Shown in pieces: positions 17,167 through 27,357 of a DNA stretch of 64,000 nucleotides. How positions within the stretch are numbered: position 1 is the stretch's first letter; each line of letters begins with the position of its first letter. The DNA is taken from contig NZ_MJEH01000006.1 in the NCBI RefSeq assembly GCF_001742425.1, positions 1-64,000 of the forward strand. The letters are read 5' to 3'. Origin of the DNA: Bacillus solimangrovi. GTDB lineage: Bacteria; Bacillota; Bacilli; Bacillales; Bacillaceae_N. The translations under genes were made by a program, and so were the position numbers. The notes below the pieces were generated by a model. That model searched no databases. It was given only the letters and a program-made list of their open reading frames with translations, and was not told where the DNA came from.

Positions 17167-17604
17167 ATGTATTTTGTTGATCGAGATCAAATAGAAGCGA
17201 AATTGTTTTATTTAGAAGAATTATCTCAGTGGTTGAAAGAAGAGAGAAATTTTGAACAAATTACTGAAAAGATCGCTTTAGAACGTGTTGCTCATATGAC
17301 AATTGAAGCCATTATTGATGTAGGTAATGCAATGATAGATGGATTTATTATGCGTGATCCAGGAAGCTATGATGATGTAATAGATATTATGTTGGATGAA
17401 AAGGTAATTGATAATGAAGACGAACGTGTCTTCAAGCAATTCATTACATATCGTAAAATGCTCGTTCAACATTATTTGGACATTAATCATGAACAACTAA
17501 GAAGTGTCTTTCAAACTGAAGCAGAGCGCCTGCCGAACTTTGCTCAAAAGGTAAGACGTTATTTAGAAGAAGAATTAGGTCCAGTGTCGGCTTTTAAGCC
17601 ATAA
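17167..17604 (+). CDS. yutE: DUF86/HepT-like HEPN protein (YutE-like)
   Basis: A 145-residue alpha-helical protein of the DUF86 (HepT) family. An R-x5-H pair in RKMLVQHY (about residues 97-104) resembles the R-x4-6-H catalytic motif of HEPN ribonucleases, here followed by Y as in HepT toxins that are AMPylated by their MNT partner. No MNT nucleotidyltransferase gene lies nearby, so this appears to be the solitary YutE form conserved in Bacillus rather than a plasmid-type toxin-antitoxin pair. ATG 17167 follows GAGGGGTGA. Whether it retains RNase activity is unknown. Confidence 0.83.
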   Translation: MYFVDRDQIEAKLFYLEELSQWLKEERNFEQITEKIALERVAHMTIEAIIDVGNAMIDGFIMRDPGSYDDVIDIMLDEKVIDNEDERVFKQFITYRKMLVQHYLDINHEQLRSVFQTEAERLPNFAQKVRRYLEEELGPVSAFKP

Positions 17605-17768
17605 TATAGAAGTTTTGTGAAATAGGAAATAATTCACAATTGTAAAAGTTATATCGATTTTGTCTATTAGATCTATCTACAATAAAGATTTTTCGCACAT
17701 AAAAATGAATGTTAAACCTAAGTCGATGGAATGATAGAGTATATATAGATTGAGAAAGTAGGCTAAGC

Positions 17769-18539
17769 ATGCAGAAATACACCGGTTATTTAATCGATCT
17801 AGATGGAACAATGTATAGAGGCAGTGAACGTATTGAAGCAGCATCTGATTTTGTGAAAGCATTGAAAGATCGCGAACTTCCATACCTTTTTGTTACAAAT
17901 AACTCTTCTACAAGACCAGAAAAGGTTGCGCAAAAGTTGCGAAGTTTTGACATTCCTGCTTCTGAAGACCAAGTGTTCACAACGAGCATGGCAACAGCAA
18001 ACTATATTGCAAAAGAAAAAAAGAATGCCTCTGTTTATTATATTGGTGAAGAGGGACTTGAATTTGCACTCAAAGAAAAAGGTTTAGAAATAGTATCTGA
18101 GCATCCTGATTATGTTGTTGTTGGAATTGATCGTGATATTAATTATGAGAAATTAACTAAGGCATGTCTTGGTGTGCGTGCAGGAGCAACATTCATCTCT
18201 ACTAATAGTGATATCGCCATACCAACTGAACGTGGTCTTCTTCCTGGTAATGGCTCTTTGACGTCAGTTATTGCTGTTTCTACACAAATAAAGCCGACAT
18301 TTATCGGAAAGCCTGAATCAATCATTATGGAACAGGCGCTAGAGGCACTTGGAACAAATAAGAATCAAACAATAATGATTGGTGATAATTATGATACTGA
18401 TATAATGGCTGGAATGAACGCTGGTTTAGATACTCTGCTTGTTCATACTGGGGTTACATCAAAAGAGCGATTAACTGAATATGATAGTCAACCGACTTAT
18501 ACAGTTGACTCATTGCAAGATTGGATTCAATATTTATAA
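17769..18539 (+). CDS. yutF: HAD-IIA family phosphatase (YutF-like)
   Basis: A 256-residue HAD-superfamily hydrolase of the NagD/IIA subclass. Motif I is LIDLDGTMYRG (aspartate nucleophile and acid at about residues 10 and 12), motif II is FVTNNSS, the conserved lysine lies in FIGKPESI and motif III is MIGDNYDTDIMAG. A cap domain lies between motifs II and III. B. subtilis YutF and related enzymes dephosphorylate small phosphometabolites with broad specificity. ATG 17769 has only a weak ribosome binding site (GAAAGTAGG). It is followed by a large inverted repeat shared with yutG. Confidence 0.88.
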   Translation: MQKYTGYLIDLDGTMYRGSERIEAASDFVKALKDRELPYLFVTNNSSTRPEKVAQKLRSFDIPASEDQVFTTSMATANYIAKEKKNASVYYIGEEGLEFALKEKGLEIVSEHPDYVVVGIDRDINYEKLTKACLGVRAGATFISTNSDIAIPTERGLLPGNGSLTSVIAVSTQIKPTFIGKPESIIMEQALEALGTNKNQTIMIGDNYDTDIMAGMNAGLDTLLVHTGVTSKERLTEYDSQPTYTVDSLQDWIQYL

Positions 18540-18629
18540 GAGTGTATCTACACGCAATAAACGTTGTAGTGCAAGCTTGTAGTTGAACATAATGTTTGTT
18601 TATTGTCTGTTAATAGATAAAATTCATAT

Positions 18630-18669
18630 ACTGAATGAGCCAAGTGACGTGTTCATTGGCTCATTCAGT
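18630..18669. terminator. Inverted repeat between yutF and yutG, possible shared terminator
   Basis: A perfect 14-bp stem (ACTGAATGAGCCAA at 18630-18643 with its complement at 18656-18669) has a 12-nt loop and overlaps the end of yutG. The T runs are poor on both sides, so termination strength is uncertain. Confidence 0.6.
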
Positions 18670-19164
18670 GTTTTCAGCTCGATGTGCAAGACGGCTTGAT
18701 GCAGCAGCAGCGATTGCACCGACGATATCATCGAGGAAGGTATGACATTTTCCAGTTGTTTTATCATTTAACTGTTTCAAGATTCCTGGTTTTTCTTTAT
18801 CGATATATCCATAGTTAGTAAAACCTATTGATCCGTAAACATTCACAATGGATAGAGCGATAATTTCATCAATTCCATATAACCCTTCATCCCGAATTAG
18901 AATCCCTTGTAATGGTTCCTCTAATATGTCACCTTTTTCTGCTAACAGGTCTAATTGAATTCCAGTTAAAATCGCATTGTGCACTTCTCGTTTGGCAAGA
19001 ACACGTTCCACATTGTAAATGCATTCATCCATTTCTAAATTTGGATGGTAATTGACTTGAAGAAAATACACAAGTTCAGCAAGATCTTGAATTGTAATCC
19101 CACGCATTTCCAACCATTCTATTGCTTTTTTCCCTACATTATCTAACGGTTTTTTTGATCCCAT
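18661..19164 (-). CDS. yutG: Phosphatidylglycerophosphatase A-related protein (YutG-like)
   Basis: A 167-residue protein of the PgpA-related YutG family. Segments LDNVGKKAIEWLEMRGI, EEPLQGILIRDEGLYGIDE and TFLDDIVGAIAAAASSRLAHRA match the family. PgpA proteins convert phosphatidylglycerophosphate to phosphatidylglycerol, but the YutG branch lacks the clear multi-span membrane core of Gram-negative PgpA, and its activity is not established to my knowledge. The start at 19164 follows AGGTGAAG; GTG 19173 would sit on that ribosome binding site. Confidence 0.82.
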   Translation of the reverse strand: MGSKKPLDNVGKKAIEWLEMRGITIQDLAELVYFLQVNYHPNLEMDECIYNVERVLAKREVHNAILTGIQLDLLAEKGDILEEPLQGILIRDEGLYGIDEIIALSIVNVYGSIGFTNYGYIDKEKPGILKQLNDKTTGKCHTFLDDIVGAIAAAASSRLAHRAENTE

Positions 19165-19315
19165 ATTCTTCACCTAACTTTACGTATAATATTTAGCGTC
19201 AAAAAAGAGTATTAATTTCTATTATTTCCAAACTAATGAAGAACATTCTGCCATATATAAAGATGTGATGAATAAAAATATAGTAATTCATGTCATAAGT
19301 GGGAGGAATGTAAAA

Positions 19316-20305
19316 ATGAACGTACAAAAGCTCTTTGACTTTTATCAAATCCAACCAGAAGGTGTTCAAAATAATCGTGGTAGAGAAGAATATATATATC
19401 AAAACCAGCGCATTTTTTTTACTTCAATTCAAGTGAAAGAAGAAGAACTGTTAGAAATGAAGATGTTAAGTGATTATATGTATATGCAAGGTGAGGCGAA
19501 TGTGTTAAGAATTGTTCCAAGTGCAGAACAATCTTTAGTTTATAAAGAAGAGAACCTCAGTTACGTACTATTATCAGCAGGGTTTATAGAAAATGATATG
19601 AGTGAACCTACTCATGGGATTTATCTGAAAGAACGACATAATAGAGGACGTAGTTATCCATATTCTTCACAACACCAAAATCGGTTAGGTAAATGGAAAG
19701 ATATTTGGGCAACTCGACTTCAGCAAATGGAAGAATATTGGTATTCAAAGATGTATGACTCACTATCGTCTTCGTTTGAACAATGGTTTGTTGAGAGCTT
19801 TCCTTACTTTCTAGGTGTCACTGAAAATGCGATTCAATATGTTGCTGATAATGATCTAGACGATGTGCGGGGAGAGAGGTTAGATGGAACGATATGCATG
19901 AAACGTATTGAAAGAATGGTAGGGGAAATATTTCCGTGGGAATGGATTTATGACCATTATAGTCGTGATGTAGGTGAGTGGATTCGAACTTTGTATTGGG
20001 AACACGGCTATCCACATTGCTTTCATGAAATAAATACCTTTCTAAATGATTACGAATCACGTGGTGGTTTATCACTTTACGGATGGCGGATGGTGTATGC
20101 AAGACTTTTATTTCCACAGCATTACTTTGAGTGTGTGGAAGGTTATTTTATGGCTCACTCAGACGTAGAAAGGGAAAAATATACTCATCAGCTTCGGCAT
20201 ATTATAAAAAATAATAAACAATATGAATATTTTATTCGTGATTTCTATCAAAATGTTGGACTGTCTCCAGAAAAACTCAACCTACCAACTCTTCATTGGT
20301 TATAA
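19316..20305 (+). CDS. yutH: Spore coat-associated protein YutH
   Basis: A 329-residue soluble protein of the YutH family, distantly related to CotS/aminoglycoside-phosphotransferase-like spore coat kinases. Visible features: the N-terminal VQKLFDFYQIQPEGVQNNRG, the basic HNRGRSYPYSSQHQNRLGKW, and a tryptophan/tyrosine-rich centre. A clear kinase HxDxxxxN motif is not seen, so a catalytic role is doubtful. In B. subtilis YutH is a coat protein. ATG 19316 follows GGGAGG by 9 nt; the GTG at 19265 lacks a signal. The stop lies next to a terminator hairpin. Confidence 0.85.
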   Translation: MNVQKLFDFYQIQPEGVQNNRGREEYIYQNQRIFFTSIQVKEEELLEMKMLSDYMYMQGEANVLRIVPSAEQSLVYKEENLSYVLLSAGFIENDMSEPTHGIYLKERHNRGRSYPYSSQHQNRLGKWKDIWATRLQQMEEYWYSKMYDSLSSSFEQWFVESFPYFLGVTENAIQYVADNDLDDVRGERLDGTICMKRIERMVGEIFPWEWIYDHYSRDVGEWIRTLYWEHGYPHCFHEINTFLNDYESRGGLSLYGWRMVYARLLFPQHYFECVEGYFMAHSDVEREKYTHQLRHIIKNNKQYEYFIRDFYQNVGLSPEKLNLPTLHWL

Positions 20306-20336
20306 GTAAAGCTTGGCGAAAGCCAGGCTTTACTTA
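20304..20336 (+). terminator. Terminator hairpin after yutH
   Basis: AAGTAAAGCTTGGC pairs with GCCAGGCTTTACTT across a GAAA tetraloop, with one mismatch. There is no long T run, which weakens the call. Confidence 0.65.
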
Positions 20337-20474
20337 TGTAGGAAAAATTTCAATATTTAAAAAAGTTCTTGTACCACCTTCGTTGAATGAGTAACATATT
20401 CATATTGATAGATGTTGCGCTTTATTGCTATGCTATGATGATAAGCAAGATTGCTCGTAAGGGGGAGATTCTTT

Positions 20475-21440
20475 GTGAAACCATATATTTATATTACTCG
20501 TAAGTTAGACGATGAAATTATAAAACCATTATATAAGTTTGCAGATGTTCATATGTGGAATAATGAAGAAGAACCAGTTCCTCGTGACATTTTAATGAGG
20601 GAATCACAAAAGGCGGACGCACTTTTAACGATGTTAACCGACCATGTTGATGATGAACTTTTAAAATTTGCTACTAATCTAAAAGTGATTGCTAACTTAG
20701 CTGTTGGCTACGATAATATTGATATAAATGCGACAAATGAGCGTAATATCATTGTGACAAACACACCAGATGTGTTAAATGAGACAACAGCTGATTTAGT
20801 CTTTTTGTTGGTGATGGCTTCAGCACGACGTTTAATTGAAGCAAATCAATATATTCAAGATGACAAATGGACTAATTGGGCGCCAATGCTGTTAGCGGGA
20901 CGAGATGTTCATCACAAAACAATAGGTATTGTAGGGTTAGGAAGGATTGGACAAGCTGTTGCAAAGCGTGCAAAAGGGTTTGATATGAATATCTTGTATT
21001 ATAATCGAACTAGAAATAGTAAAGCAGAGACAACCTATGGGGCTGTCTATTGTGATTTTAATTCGTTATTAGAGAAAAGTGATTTTGTAGTATGTATGGT
21101 TCCGCTATCTGAATCGACTAAAGGTTTATTTGGAAAGGAAGCTTTCGGAAAAATGAAGAATACGGCCATTTTTGTAAATGCGTCTCGTGGAGCAGTTGTT
21201 GATGAGGATGCACTTTATCATGCGCTTAAGAGTGGTGAGATTACAGCTGCTGGATTAGATGTGTTCACGGAAGAGCCTATTTCAAGTAAACATCCATTAT
21301 TAAGTTTGAGTAATGTGACTGCACTTCCTCATATCGGTAGTGCGAGTATAGAAACAAGGCATGAGATGATGCAACTTGCGGTAAGAAATATAAGTTCGGT
21401 GTTACAAGGGAAAAAACCAATAACACCTGTAAATGTATAA
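20475..21440 (+). CDS. D-isomer 2-hydroxyacid dehydrogenase (glyoxylate/hydroxypyruvate reductase type)
   Basis: A 321-residue NAD(P)-dependent dehydrogenase. The Rossmann motif GIVGLGRIGQAVAKRAKGF lies near residues 150-168. The catalytic arginine is in NASRGAVVDE (about residue 238), the glutamate in DVFTEEP and the histidine in PHIGSAS, so the active site is complete. The family reduces glyoxylate, hydroxypyruvate or other 2-ketoacids; specificity cannot be fixed. The GTG at 20475 follows AAGGGGGAG. It stands alone upstream of the threonine operon. Confidence 0.87.
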   Translation: MKPYIYITRKLDDEIIKPLYKFADVHMWNNEEEPVPRDILMRESQKADALLTMLTDHVDDELLKFATNLKVIANLAVGYDNIDINATNERNIIVTNTPDVLNETTADLVFLLVMASARRLIEANQYIQDDKWTNWAPMLLAGRDVHHKTIGIVGLGRIGQAVAKRAKGFDMNILYYNRTRNSKAETTYGAVYCDFNSLLEKSDFVVCMVPLSESTKGLFGKEAFGKMKNTAIFVNASRGAVVDEDALYHALKSGEITAAGLDVFTEEPISSKHPLLSLSNVTALPHIGSASIETRHEMMQLAVRNISSVLQGKKPITPVNV

Positions 21441-21687
21441 ATTAAACTTATTATTTATCCGTTAAATTGGTCATTATAAAAACGTTCTTTTATTTGTGAG
21501 AGATGGTAGTGTAAAATTTTTCTGAAAAATCAATATAGATTGAAAAGTTAATAACGACGTACATGATGCGTTTTTTATTTTAATTTAAAGCAAAACGCCT
21601 CTTGTATTAGTAGATAATAGCTACTATAATGTCCTTTAACAGAATACAAATGTTCTTTATGAAAAGACACTTAAAGGGGATGGGACC

Positions 21688-22983
21688 ATGATAGAAAAAA
21701 TATCTGTTGGTTTGCTCGGGCTAGGAACAGTAGGTAGTGGTGTCGTGCAAATTATAGAAGAGCACCAAGATAAACTGATGCATCAGATAGGGTGTCCAGT
21801 TGAAATTATGAAGGTATTAGTAAGGGATACAAGCAAAAAACGTGATGTTAATTTAGCGGAAGAGAAGCTAACGACAAACCCAGATGAAGTATTATCAAAT
21901 CCAGAAGTCGATGTTGTGATTGAAGTAATGGGTGGAGTTGAGCATACTCGTGAATATATTCTTAAAGCATTAAAAAATAAAAAGCATGTTGTTACAGCTA
22001 ATAAAGATTTGATGGCTATTCATGGTAGAGAGCTTCATGAGGAAGCTTATAAAAATAATTGTGATATTTTCTATGAGGCAAGTGTTGCTGGTGGGATTCC
22101 TATTCTACGTGGGTTAGTGGAAGGGTTAGCATCAGATCGAATTATGAAGATGATGGGTATTGTTAATGGTACTACAAATTACATTTTAACGAAAATGTCT
22201 CAAGAAGGTCGAGCATATGAAGAAGTGTTACAAGAAGCACAACAATTAGGGTACGCTGAAGCTGACCCAACTTCAGATGTAGAAGGTTTAGATGCTGCTC
22301 GTAAGATGGCTATTTTAGGAACATTAGGTTTTTCTATGCATCTTGATTTAGAAGATGTTTCAGTTAAGGGTATTTCGAATATTACAGAAGAAGACCTTGA
22401 TTACAGTGAGCGTCTAGGTTATACAATGAAGTTAATTGGTATTGCGAGTAAAACAAATGGTAATGTTGAAGTAAGCGTACAGCCAACTTTACTACCAGTA
22501 GACCACCCGCTTGCTTCTGTTCATGATGTATACAATGCAGTGTATGTATATGGAGAAGCGGTTGGCGAGACAATGTTTTACGGTCCTGGTGCTGGTAAGT
22601 TACCGACAGCAACAGCGGTTGTATCAGATTTGGTTAATGTGATGAAAAATATGCGTCTTGGGGTTAATGGTAGCAGCATTATTAAGCCACAATTTGAAAA
22701 ACGTTTAAAAGATGCAAGTGAAATCTATTCGAAATATTTCATTCGATTACATGTAAAAGATGAGGCTGGAGTTTTTGCTGAATTAACAACAGTTTTTTCT
22801 AATCATAACGTAAGCTTTGAGAAAATTCTCCAAGTTCCATTTGAAGATAAGAGTGGTCTTGCAGAGATTGTTATTGTTACACATACTGCAAGTAAGCAAA
22901 ATTATGATGATGTAATGCAAAAATTAATGCATCTAGATGTTGTTTATCAAGTGAAAAGTAATTATCGTGTGGAAGGGGAATGA
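21688..22983 (+). CDS. hom: Homoserine dehydrogenase
   Basis: A 431-residue enzyme that reduces aspartate semialdehyde to homoserine, the branch point to threonine and methionine. The N-terminal NAD(P)-binding motif [13 protein letters not shown] (about residues 8-20), catalytic-domain segments [14 protein letters not shown] and [12 protein letters not shown], and a C-terminal ACT domain (about residues 350-430, starting near [17 protein letters not shown]) for allosteric control are all seen. The ATG follows AAAGGGGATGGG. It is first in an operon with thrC (7-bp gap) and thrB. No T-box or riboswitch is evident in the 247-bp upstream region. Confidence 0.95.
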   Translation: MIEKISVGLLGLGTVGSGVVQIIEEHQDKLMHQIGCPVEIMKVLVRDTSKKRDVNLAEEKLTTNPDEVLSNPEVDVVIEVMGGVEHTREYILKALKNKKHVVTANKDLMAIHGRELHEEAYKNNCDIFYEASVAGGIPILRGLVEGLASDRIMKMMGIVNGTTNYILTKMSQEGRAYEEVLQEAQQLGYAEADPTSDVEGLDAARKMAILGTLGFSMHLDLEDVSVKGISNITEEDLDYSERLGYTMKLIGIASKTNGNVEVSVQPTLLPVDHPLASVHDVYNAVYVYGEAVGETMFYGPGAGKLPTATAVVSDLVNVMKNMRLGVNGSSIIKPQFEKRLKDASEIYSKYFIRLHVKDEAGVFAELTTVFSNHNVSFEKILQVPFEDKSGLAEIVIVTHTASKQNYDDVMQKLMHLDVVYQVKSNYRVEGE

Positions 22984-22990
22984 GAGAGTT

Positions 22991-24055
22991 ATGAAATGGT
23001 GGAGAGGACTAATTAGGCATTATCATGATTACTTACCAGTGAATGAAGAAACACCATTGCTTTCATTGAATGAAGGAAATACACCATTACTTCCATTAGA
23101 GAATCTATCAAAGGAGTTTGGTGTTGAACTCTATGTGAAATATGAAGGAGCAAATCCAACAGGATCCTTCAAAGATCGTGGAATGGTTATGGCAGTTGCA
23201 AAAGCGAAGGAAGAAGGAAGCAATGCGATTATGTGTGCGTCGACTGGTAATACTTCCGCAGCTGCTGCAGCGTATGCTGCTCGGTTAGGAATGCGTTGTA
23301 TTGTATTGATTCCTGATGGGAAAATTGCTGCAGGAAAGCTTGCTCAAGCAGTTATGTATGGTGCAGAGATCTATGCGATTAAGGGAAACTTTGACCAAGC
23401 ATTGAAGATGGTACGAAAGTTAAGTGAAACAGCTCCTATAACGCTAGTGAACTCAGTAAATCCATATCGTATTGAAGGACAAAAAACAGCTGCTTTTGAA
23501 GTATGTGATCAGCTTGGTTCAGCTCCAGATATACTTGCAATTCCAGTAGGTAACGCAGGTAATATTACAGCTTATTGGAAAGGGTTTAAAGAGTATCATG
23601 AAGCAAAACAAACAGGTCTTCCACAAATGCGTGGATTTGAAGCAGAAGGTGCAGCTGCGATTGTAAGAAATGAAGTCATTGAAGAACCTGAAACGATAGC
23701 AACAGCAATTCGAATTGGAAATCCAGCAAGTTGGGATAAGGCAGTGAATGCTGCAGAAGAGTCGAATGGGAAGATTGATGAAGTTTCTGATGAAGAGATT
23801 CTTGAAGCATATCAACTGATTACACAACGAGAAGGGATCTTTGCAGAGCCTGCATCATGTGCTTCACTTGCTGGTGTTATGAAACAATTAAAATCTGGAG
23901 AAATTAAAAAAGGTTCAAAAATTGTTTGTGTCTTAACAGGAAATGGTTTAAAAGACCCTGAATGTGCGATGGATACAGCTGTTGTAAAACCAGTTGTATT
24001 GCCGAATGATGAAGAAACAGTGTTCGAGCATATTCAAGGGCGTGTTACGCAATGA
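22991..24055 (+). CDS. thrC: Threonine synthase
   Basis: A 354-residue PLP enzyme converting O-phosphohomoserine to threonine. The PLP-lysine motif [10 protein letters not shown] lies near residue 57, and the phosphate-binding [15 protein letters not shown] follows. This is the short Gram-positive form. The ATG at 22991 lies 7 bp after the hom stop, with the ribosome binding site GGAAGGGG inside the end of hom, so translation is probably coupled. The stop TGA overlaps the thrB ATG. Confidence 0.95.
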   Translation: MKWWRGLIRHYHDYLPVNEETPLLSLNEGNTPLLPLENLSKEFGVELYVKYEGANPTGSFKDRGMVMAVAKAKEEGSNAIMCASTGNTSAAAAAYAARLGMRCIVLIPDGKIAAGKLAQAVMYGAEIYAIKGNFDQALKMVRKLSETAPITLVNSVNPYRIEGQKTAAFEVCDQLGSAPDILAIPVGNAGNITAYWKGFKEYHEAKQTGLPQMRGFEAEGAAAIVRNEVIEEPETIATAIRIGNPASWDKAVNAAEESNGKIDEVSDEEILEAYQLITQREGIFAEPASCASLAGVMKQLKSGEIKKGSKIVCVLTGNGLKDPECAMDTAVVKPVVLPNDEETVFEHIQGRVTQ

Positions 24056-24984
24056 TGAAAGAAAAAATTGTGATTAAAGTTCCGGGTAGCACGGCAAATT
24101 TAGGTCCCGGTTTTGATTCAGTAGGATTAGCGCTAAATCGCTATACTACATTAGAAGCTACACCACATCATGAGTGGAAGTTTGTGCCGAAATCAAGAGA
24201 GTTGGAAGGTATTCCAGAGGGTAAAGATAATCTTGTTTATAAAGCTGTTGAAGCTGTAGCAGCTTATGTGAATAGAGAACTACCTCCAACACTTGTAGAA
24301 GTATCGAGTGATATCCCTTTATCTAGAGGGCTTGGAAGCAGTGCAGCAGCTATAGTTGCGGGTATCGAACTTGGTGTTCAATTATTACAACTAGATATTG
24401 AACCATATGAGAAGCTTCGACTTGCAAGCTTGTTCGAAGGACACCCAGACAATGTTGCTGCTTCTTTATATGGTGGACTAGTGGTTGGAAGTCATCGAGA
24501 AGATGATACAGATGTTATTCATGATATTTATCCTCAAGTTGATATTGTAGTGTATATTCCAACTTATGAATTGAAGACAGAGAAAGCACGCCATGTACTA
24601 CCGGATAATCTTGCTTATAAAGACGCTGTTGAAGCTAGTGCTGTGAGCAACGTGTTAGTAGCGGCAATTATGCAAAATCGTTGGGATCTTGCAGGAAAAA
24701 TGATGAAACGAGACCGTTTTCACCAACCTTATCGTGGTGAACTTGTGAAGGAGATGAACGAGATTATTGCATTAACAGATGAACTTGGGGCTTATGGAAT
24801 TGCCTTAAGTGGAGCTGGTCCTACGATGATCGCGTTTGCCCCTGTTGGAAAAGGCGAAGAGATTATAATAGGTTTGCAAAAGCACTTCGCAAATGCTGAC
24901 ATTTCTCAATTAAAGATAGACCGTACAGGAGTTAGAACTTCACACGAATTCGTTCATAGTGAAGAGAATTCACCAATCTTATAA
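24052..24984 (+). CDS. thrB: Homoserine kinase
   Basis: A 310-residue GHMP-family kinase that phosphorylates homoserine. The N-terminal [19 protein letters not shown], the ATP-binding glycine loop [12 protein letters not shown] (about residues 87-98) and the C-terminal [13 protein letters not shown] are the three GHMP motifs. The ATG at 24052 overlaps the thrC stop (ATGA), with a second ATG directly after at 24055; either could be used. It ends the hom-thrC-thrB operon, with a strong terminator. Confidence 0.95.
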   Translation: MMKEKIVIKVPGSTANLGPGFDSVGLALNRYTTLEATPHHEWKFVPKSRELEGIPEGKDNLVYKAVEAVAAYVNRELPPTLVEVSSDIPLSRGLGSSAAAIVAGIELGVQLLQLDIEPYEKLRLASLFEGHPDNVAASLYGGLVVGSHREDDTDVIHDIYPQVDIVVYIPTYELKTEKARHVLPDNLAYKDAVEASAVSNVLVAAIMQNRWDLAGKMMKRDRFHQPYRGELVKEMNEIIALTDELGAYGIALSGAGPTMIAFAPVGKGEEIIIGLQKHFANADISQLKIDRTGVRTSHEFVHSEENSPIL

Positions 24985-24995
24985 TTATAATAAAG

Positions 24996-25037
24996 AACCC
25001 CCATTCAAGAAGAATAATATCCTTGAATGGGGGTTTT
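24996..25037. terminator. Terminator after thrB
   Basis: A 14-bp stem (AACCCCCATTCAAG with CTTGAATGGGGGTT) is followed by TTTT; it also faces the end of the nifU-like gene. Confidence 0.9.
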
Positions 25038-25047
25038 GAATTTAAAA

Positions 25048-25269
25048 TTAAAAAACTTGTTCGACTTCTTTAACACCAGGTACTTCTTCAAGTAATGCAC
25101 GTTCAATACCTGCTTTCAACGTAATTGTTGAACTAGGGCAGCTACCACATGCTCCCATAAGACGTAATTTAACGATACCATCTTCAATATCAACTAGTTC
25201 TACGTCTCCTCCATCACGAAGTAAGAATGGGCGCAGTTTATCTAATACCTCTTGTACTTGCTCTGTCAT
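25048..25269 (-). CDS. yutI: NifU C-terminal domain iron-sulfur scaffold protein (YutI-like)
   Basis: A 73-residue protein consisting only of the NifU-like thioredoxin-fold domain. The cluster-binding C-x2-C is in [20 protein letters not shown] (about residues 39-58), and [17 protein letters not shown] is typical. It should assemble or carry a 4Fe-4S cluster to target proteins. It is shorter than B. subtilis YutI (about 111) but a common size in other Bacillaceae. The start follows GGAAAGGAG. It is divergent from yuzD. Confidence 0.88.
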   Translation of the reverse strand: MTEQVQEVLDKLRPFLLRDGGDVELVDIEDGIVKLRLMGACGSCPSSTITLKAGIERALLEEVPGVKEVEQVF

Positions 25270-25455
25270 TCAAATCGACTCCTTTCCATACCTTATATTA
25301 TAATTGTTTAAACGCTAAAAATCTATGAACACAACTTAAAAACCGAAGTAATTTCTATGTGTATAGTGTTTATTTGTTCTGAAAACAATTGTAAAATAAA
25401 AATAGTAGTAATATTTATAATGTTTTATATTTGCTTTTGATGAAAGGAGAAGGTT

Positions 25456-25785
25456 ATGAAAAATATGGGGATATACGTAACGGTTTATGGTAGTGAAAAG
25501 CCTTGTGCAAGCTGTATACATGAACCATCATCAAAGGAAACGTATGAGTGGTTACAAGCAGCGATTGAACGTAAGTACGATTCAGAACAATTAAACTTTC
25601 AATACATTGATATAGAGTCAGCAGAAGAACAACATCAACCACTCGCAGAAAGAATTTTAGCAGGAGAGTTCTTCTATCCATTGGTTTTAATTGAAGAAGA
25701 AATTGTAGCTGAAGGAAATCCAACATTAAAACGCATTTATCGTGAAATTGAAAAGCTTGGTCTTGAGCCAATTAATTTACCATAA
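25456..25785 (+). CDS. yuzD: YuzD family protein (DUF1462)
   Basis: A 109-residue protein with a thioredoxin-like pattern: VTVYGSEKPCASCIHEPSS near the N terminus (C-x2-C at about residues 17-20) and FFYPLVLIEEEIVAEGNP in the C-terminal half. The family is DUF1462, function unknown, usually next to the NifU-like gene as here, which suggests a role in redox or iron-sulfur chemistry (inference). The ATG at 25456 follows AAAGGAGAAGG; a second in-frame ATG lies at 25465. Confidence 0.85.
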   Translation: MKNMGIYVTVYGSEKPCASCIHEPSSKETYEWLQAAIERKYDSEQLNFQYIDIESAEEQHQPLAERILAGEFFYPLVLIEEEIVAEGNPTLKRIYREIEKLGLEPINLP

Positions 25786-25807
25786 TAATATATTTCGTTA
25801 TAATAAA

Positions 25808-25842
25808 AAAGCGGCACCACATCAAATGAGGTAAGCCGCTTA
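25808..25842 (+). terminator. Stem-loop after yuzD
   Basis: AAGCGGC pairs with GCCGCTT around a partly paired interior. Preceded by A residues but without a clear T run on the + strand. Confidence 0.4.
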
Positions 25843-25934
25843 GTTATTGCGTAATCATAAAATAAGGAACTGTAAATCTAAAGAATGTACAAGTTGTTAT
25901 AATATACATGAATTAATGTTAAACAAATTTATCG

Positions 25935-26999
25935 TCATCCATTATGGTTTTTGTACATCCAAAGGACACCTGATTTAAGAAGGCGAGGTACACGACCTGT
26001 AAGTGCGGTATCTTTTAAAACCCCAAATCCACTCTTTTTACCGAGCGAGCCAAGAACCCCTTTTAGCTTAATAGGTGGGAAGCTTTCTGGAGGAGCTTCG
26101 TTATTCCAGCGTTTTGCTAATACGACAGCGATCTGTTCGGCTTGACCTTCTGCTAATTGAGCACTTGGCGCGTGTGGAAGGCTTGCACAATCTCCGACTA
26201 CGAAGACATGTTCGTTATCTAACAAGTGGTGCTGTTCAGTTAGTACGACACGTCCATATTGATCTTTTTCAACATTCAAGTTACCGACAATTTTATTTGG
26301 TTGAATTCCAGCTGTCCAAACGATTGCACCACAATCAATCGCTTCATCATTATTGTATAGAGTATTAGACTCAACTTTTGTAATATTTGCATTATGAACA
26401 ATTTCAACATCATGCTCATGAAACCAGCCTTCAACATAATTACTTAGTTTTTCTGGAAAGCTTGAAAGAATACGCGTTCCACGATCTAATAATTTAATTC
26501 TTATATCAGGACGGCTTTCTCGTAACTCACTAGCCATTTCAACGCCACTAAGTCCACCACCAACAATGCATACAAGTTCGTTCTTATTTAAATTGTTTAG
26601 TGCTTGATAAGCATTACGTGCGTTTTCTATAGTTTGGATACTGTAAGTATATTTATCTGCACCAGGAACATTGTGATATTTATCTTCACATCCTAGACCA
26701 ATAATTAAATCTTCATATTCAAGATCTTCACCGTTTGAAAAATGAATTTTATTGTTTTCAATATCAATCTCACTGACATTAGCATTTCGATATGATAATT
26801 GAGGGTGTGTTGGGAAATCAACACGTGTGTGTTTATCTGAAATAGTCCCTGCTGCTAGGGCATAGTATTCAGTTTTTAGACCGTGATATGGCATGCGATC
26901 AACTAAAATAACGTTAATATCACTAGGGATATGTTGAAAGATCCTTTGTAATATGCGCATACCACCATAACCGCCACCGAGTATAACTAAGTTCTTCAT
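25935..26999 (-). CDS. yutJ: Type II NADH dehydrogenase-like FAD oxidoreductase (YutJ-like)
   Basis: A 354-residue NDH-2 family flavoprotein. The FAD-binding dinucleotide fold is LVILGGGYGGMRIL (about residues 4-17), the second NAD(P)H-binding glycine motif is CIVGGGLSGVEMASEL, and the FAD-contacting HVFVVGDCAS lies near residue 270. It may pass electrons from NADH to menaquinone at the membrane face, but the YutJ branch has not, to my knowledge, been shown to be a respiratory NDH. Length matches B. subtilis YutJ. The start follows AAAAGGGGA. YumB, a second relative, lies 5 kb away. Confidence 0.85.
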   Translation of the reverse strand: MKNLVILGGGYGGMRILQRIFQHIPSDINVILVDRMPYHGLKTEYYALAAGTISDKHTRVDFPTHPQLSYRNANVSEIDIENNKIHFSNGEDLEYEDLIIGLGCEDKYHNVPGADKYTYSIQTIENARNAYQALNNLNKNELVCIVGGGLSGVEMASELRESRPDIRIKLLDRGTRILSSFPEKLSNYVEGWFHEHDVEIVHNANITKVESNTLYNNDEAIDCGAIVWTAGIQPNKIVGNLNVEKDQYGRVVLTEQHHLLDNEHVFVVGDCASLPHAPSAQLAEGQAEQIAVVLAKRWNNEAPPESFPPIKLKGVLGSLGKKSGFGVLKDTALTGRVPRLLKSGVLWMYKNHNG

Positions 27000-27357
27000 T
27001 ATGAAATGTCCCCTTTTGTCTGTACGAATGAAATTAAGAATATACTATTGATGCAAATGAATGAAGTGATGTGTAAACGATAACAAAATTACTACATGTG
27101 ATACGTCTTTAAATTAAAATTCATAGTAAATTATATCGGAATTGTGTCAAAATAACAACAATTGATAAGTAATAGAAAGTGCAAATGATGGTAATTATTG
27201 AATGGGTAAGTTGGGTAGTGACTGTAAGTAATTAGTTGACACATGATATATATTATTATATAAGTTTCACATAGATTTGGAGCCAAGACATAGAGCAATG
27301 AATTGACGATTCAACTAAAAGAAGTTAGCATAGTAAACGCAATAGAGGTGAGAAAAC
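27000..27357. other. Divergent intergenic region yutJ-yuzB
   Basis: About 360 bp of AT-rich DNA between divergent genes. A TTGACA-N17-TATAAG-like pair around 27235-27265 could be the yuzB promoter. Nothing else is recognised. Confidence 0.4.

Noticed and set aside
17167-17604. YutE as the toxin of an MNT/HepT toxin-antitoxin pair
   Set aside because: No nucleotidyltransferase partner lies next to it; the solitary YutE form is common in Bacillus.
21441-21687. T-box or other leader control upstream of hom
   Set aside because: No AGGGUGGNACCGCG T-box sequence and no convincing terminator/antiterminator pair found.
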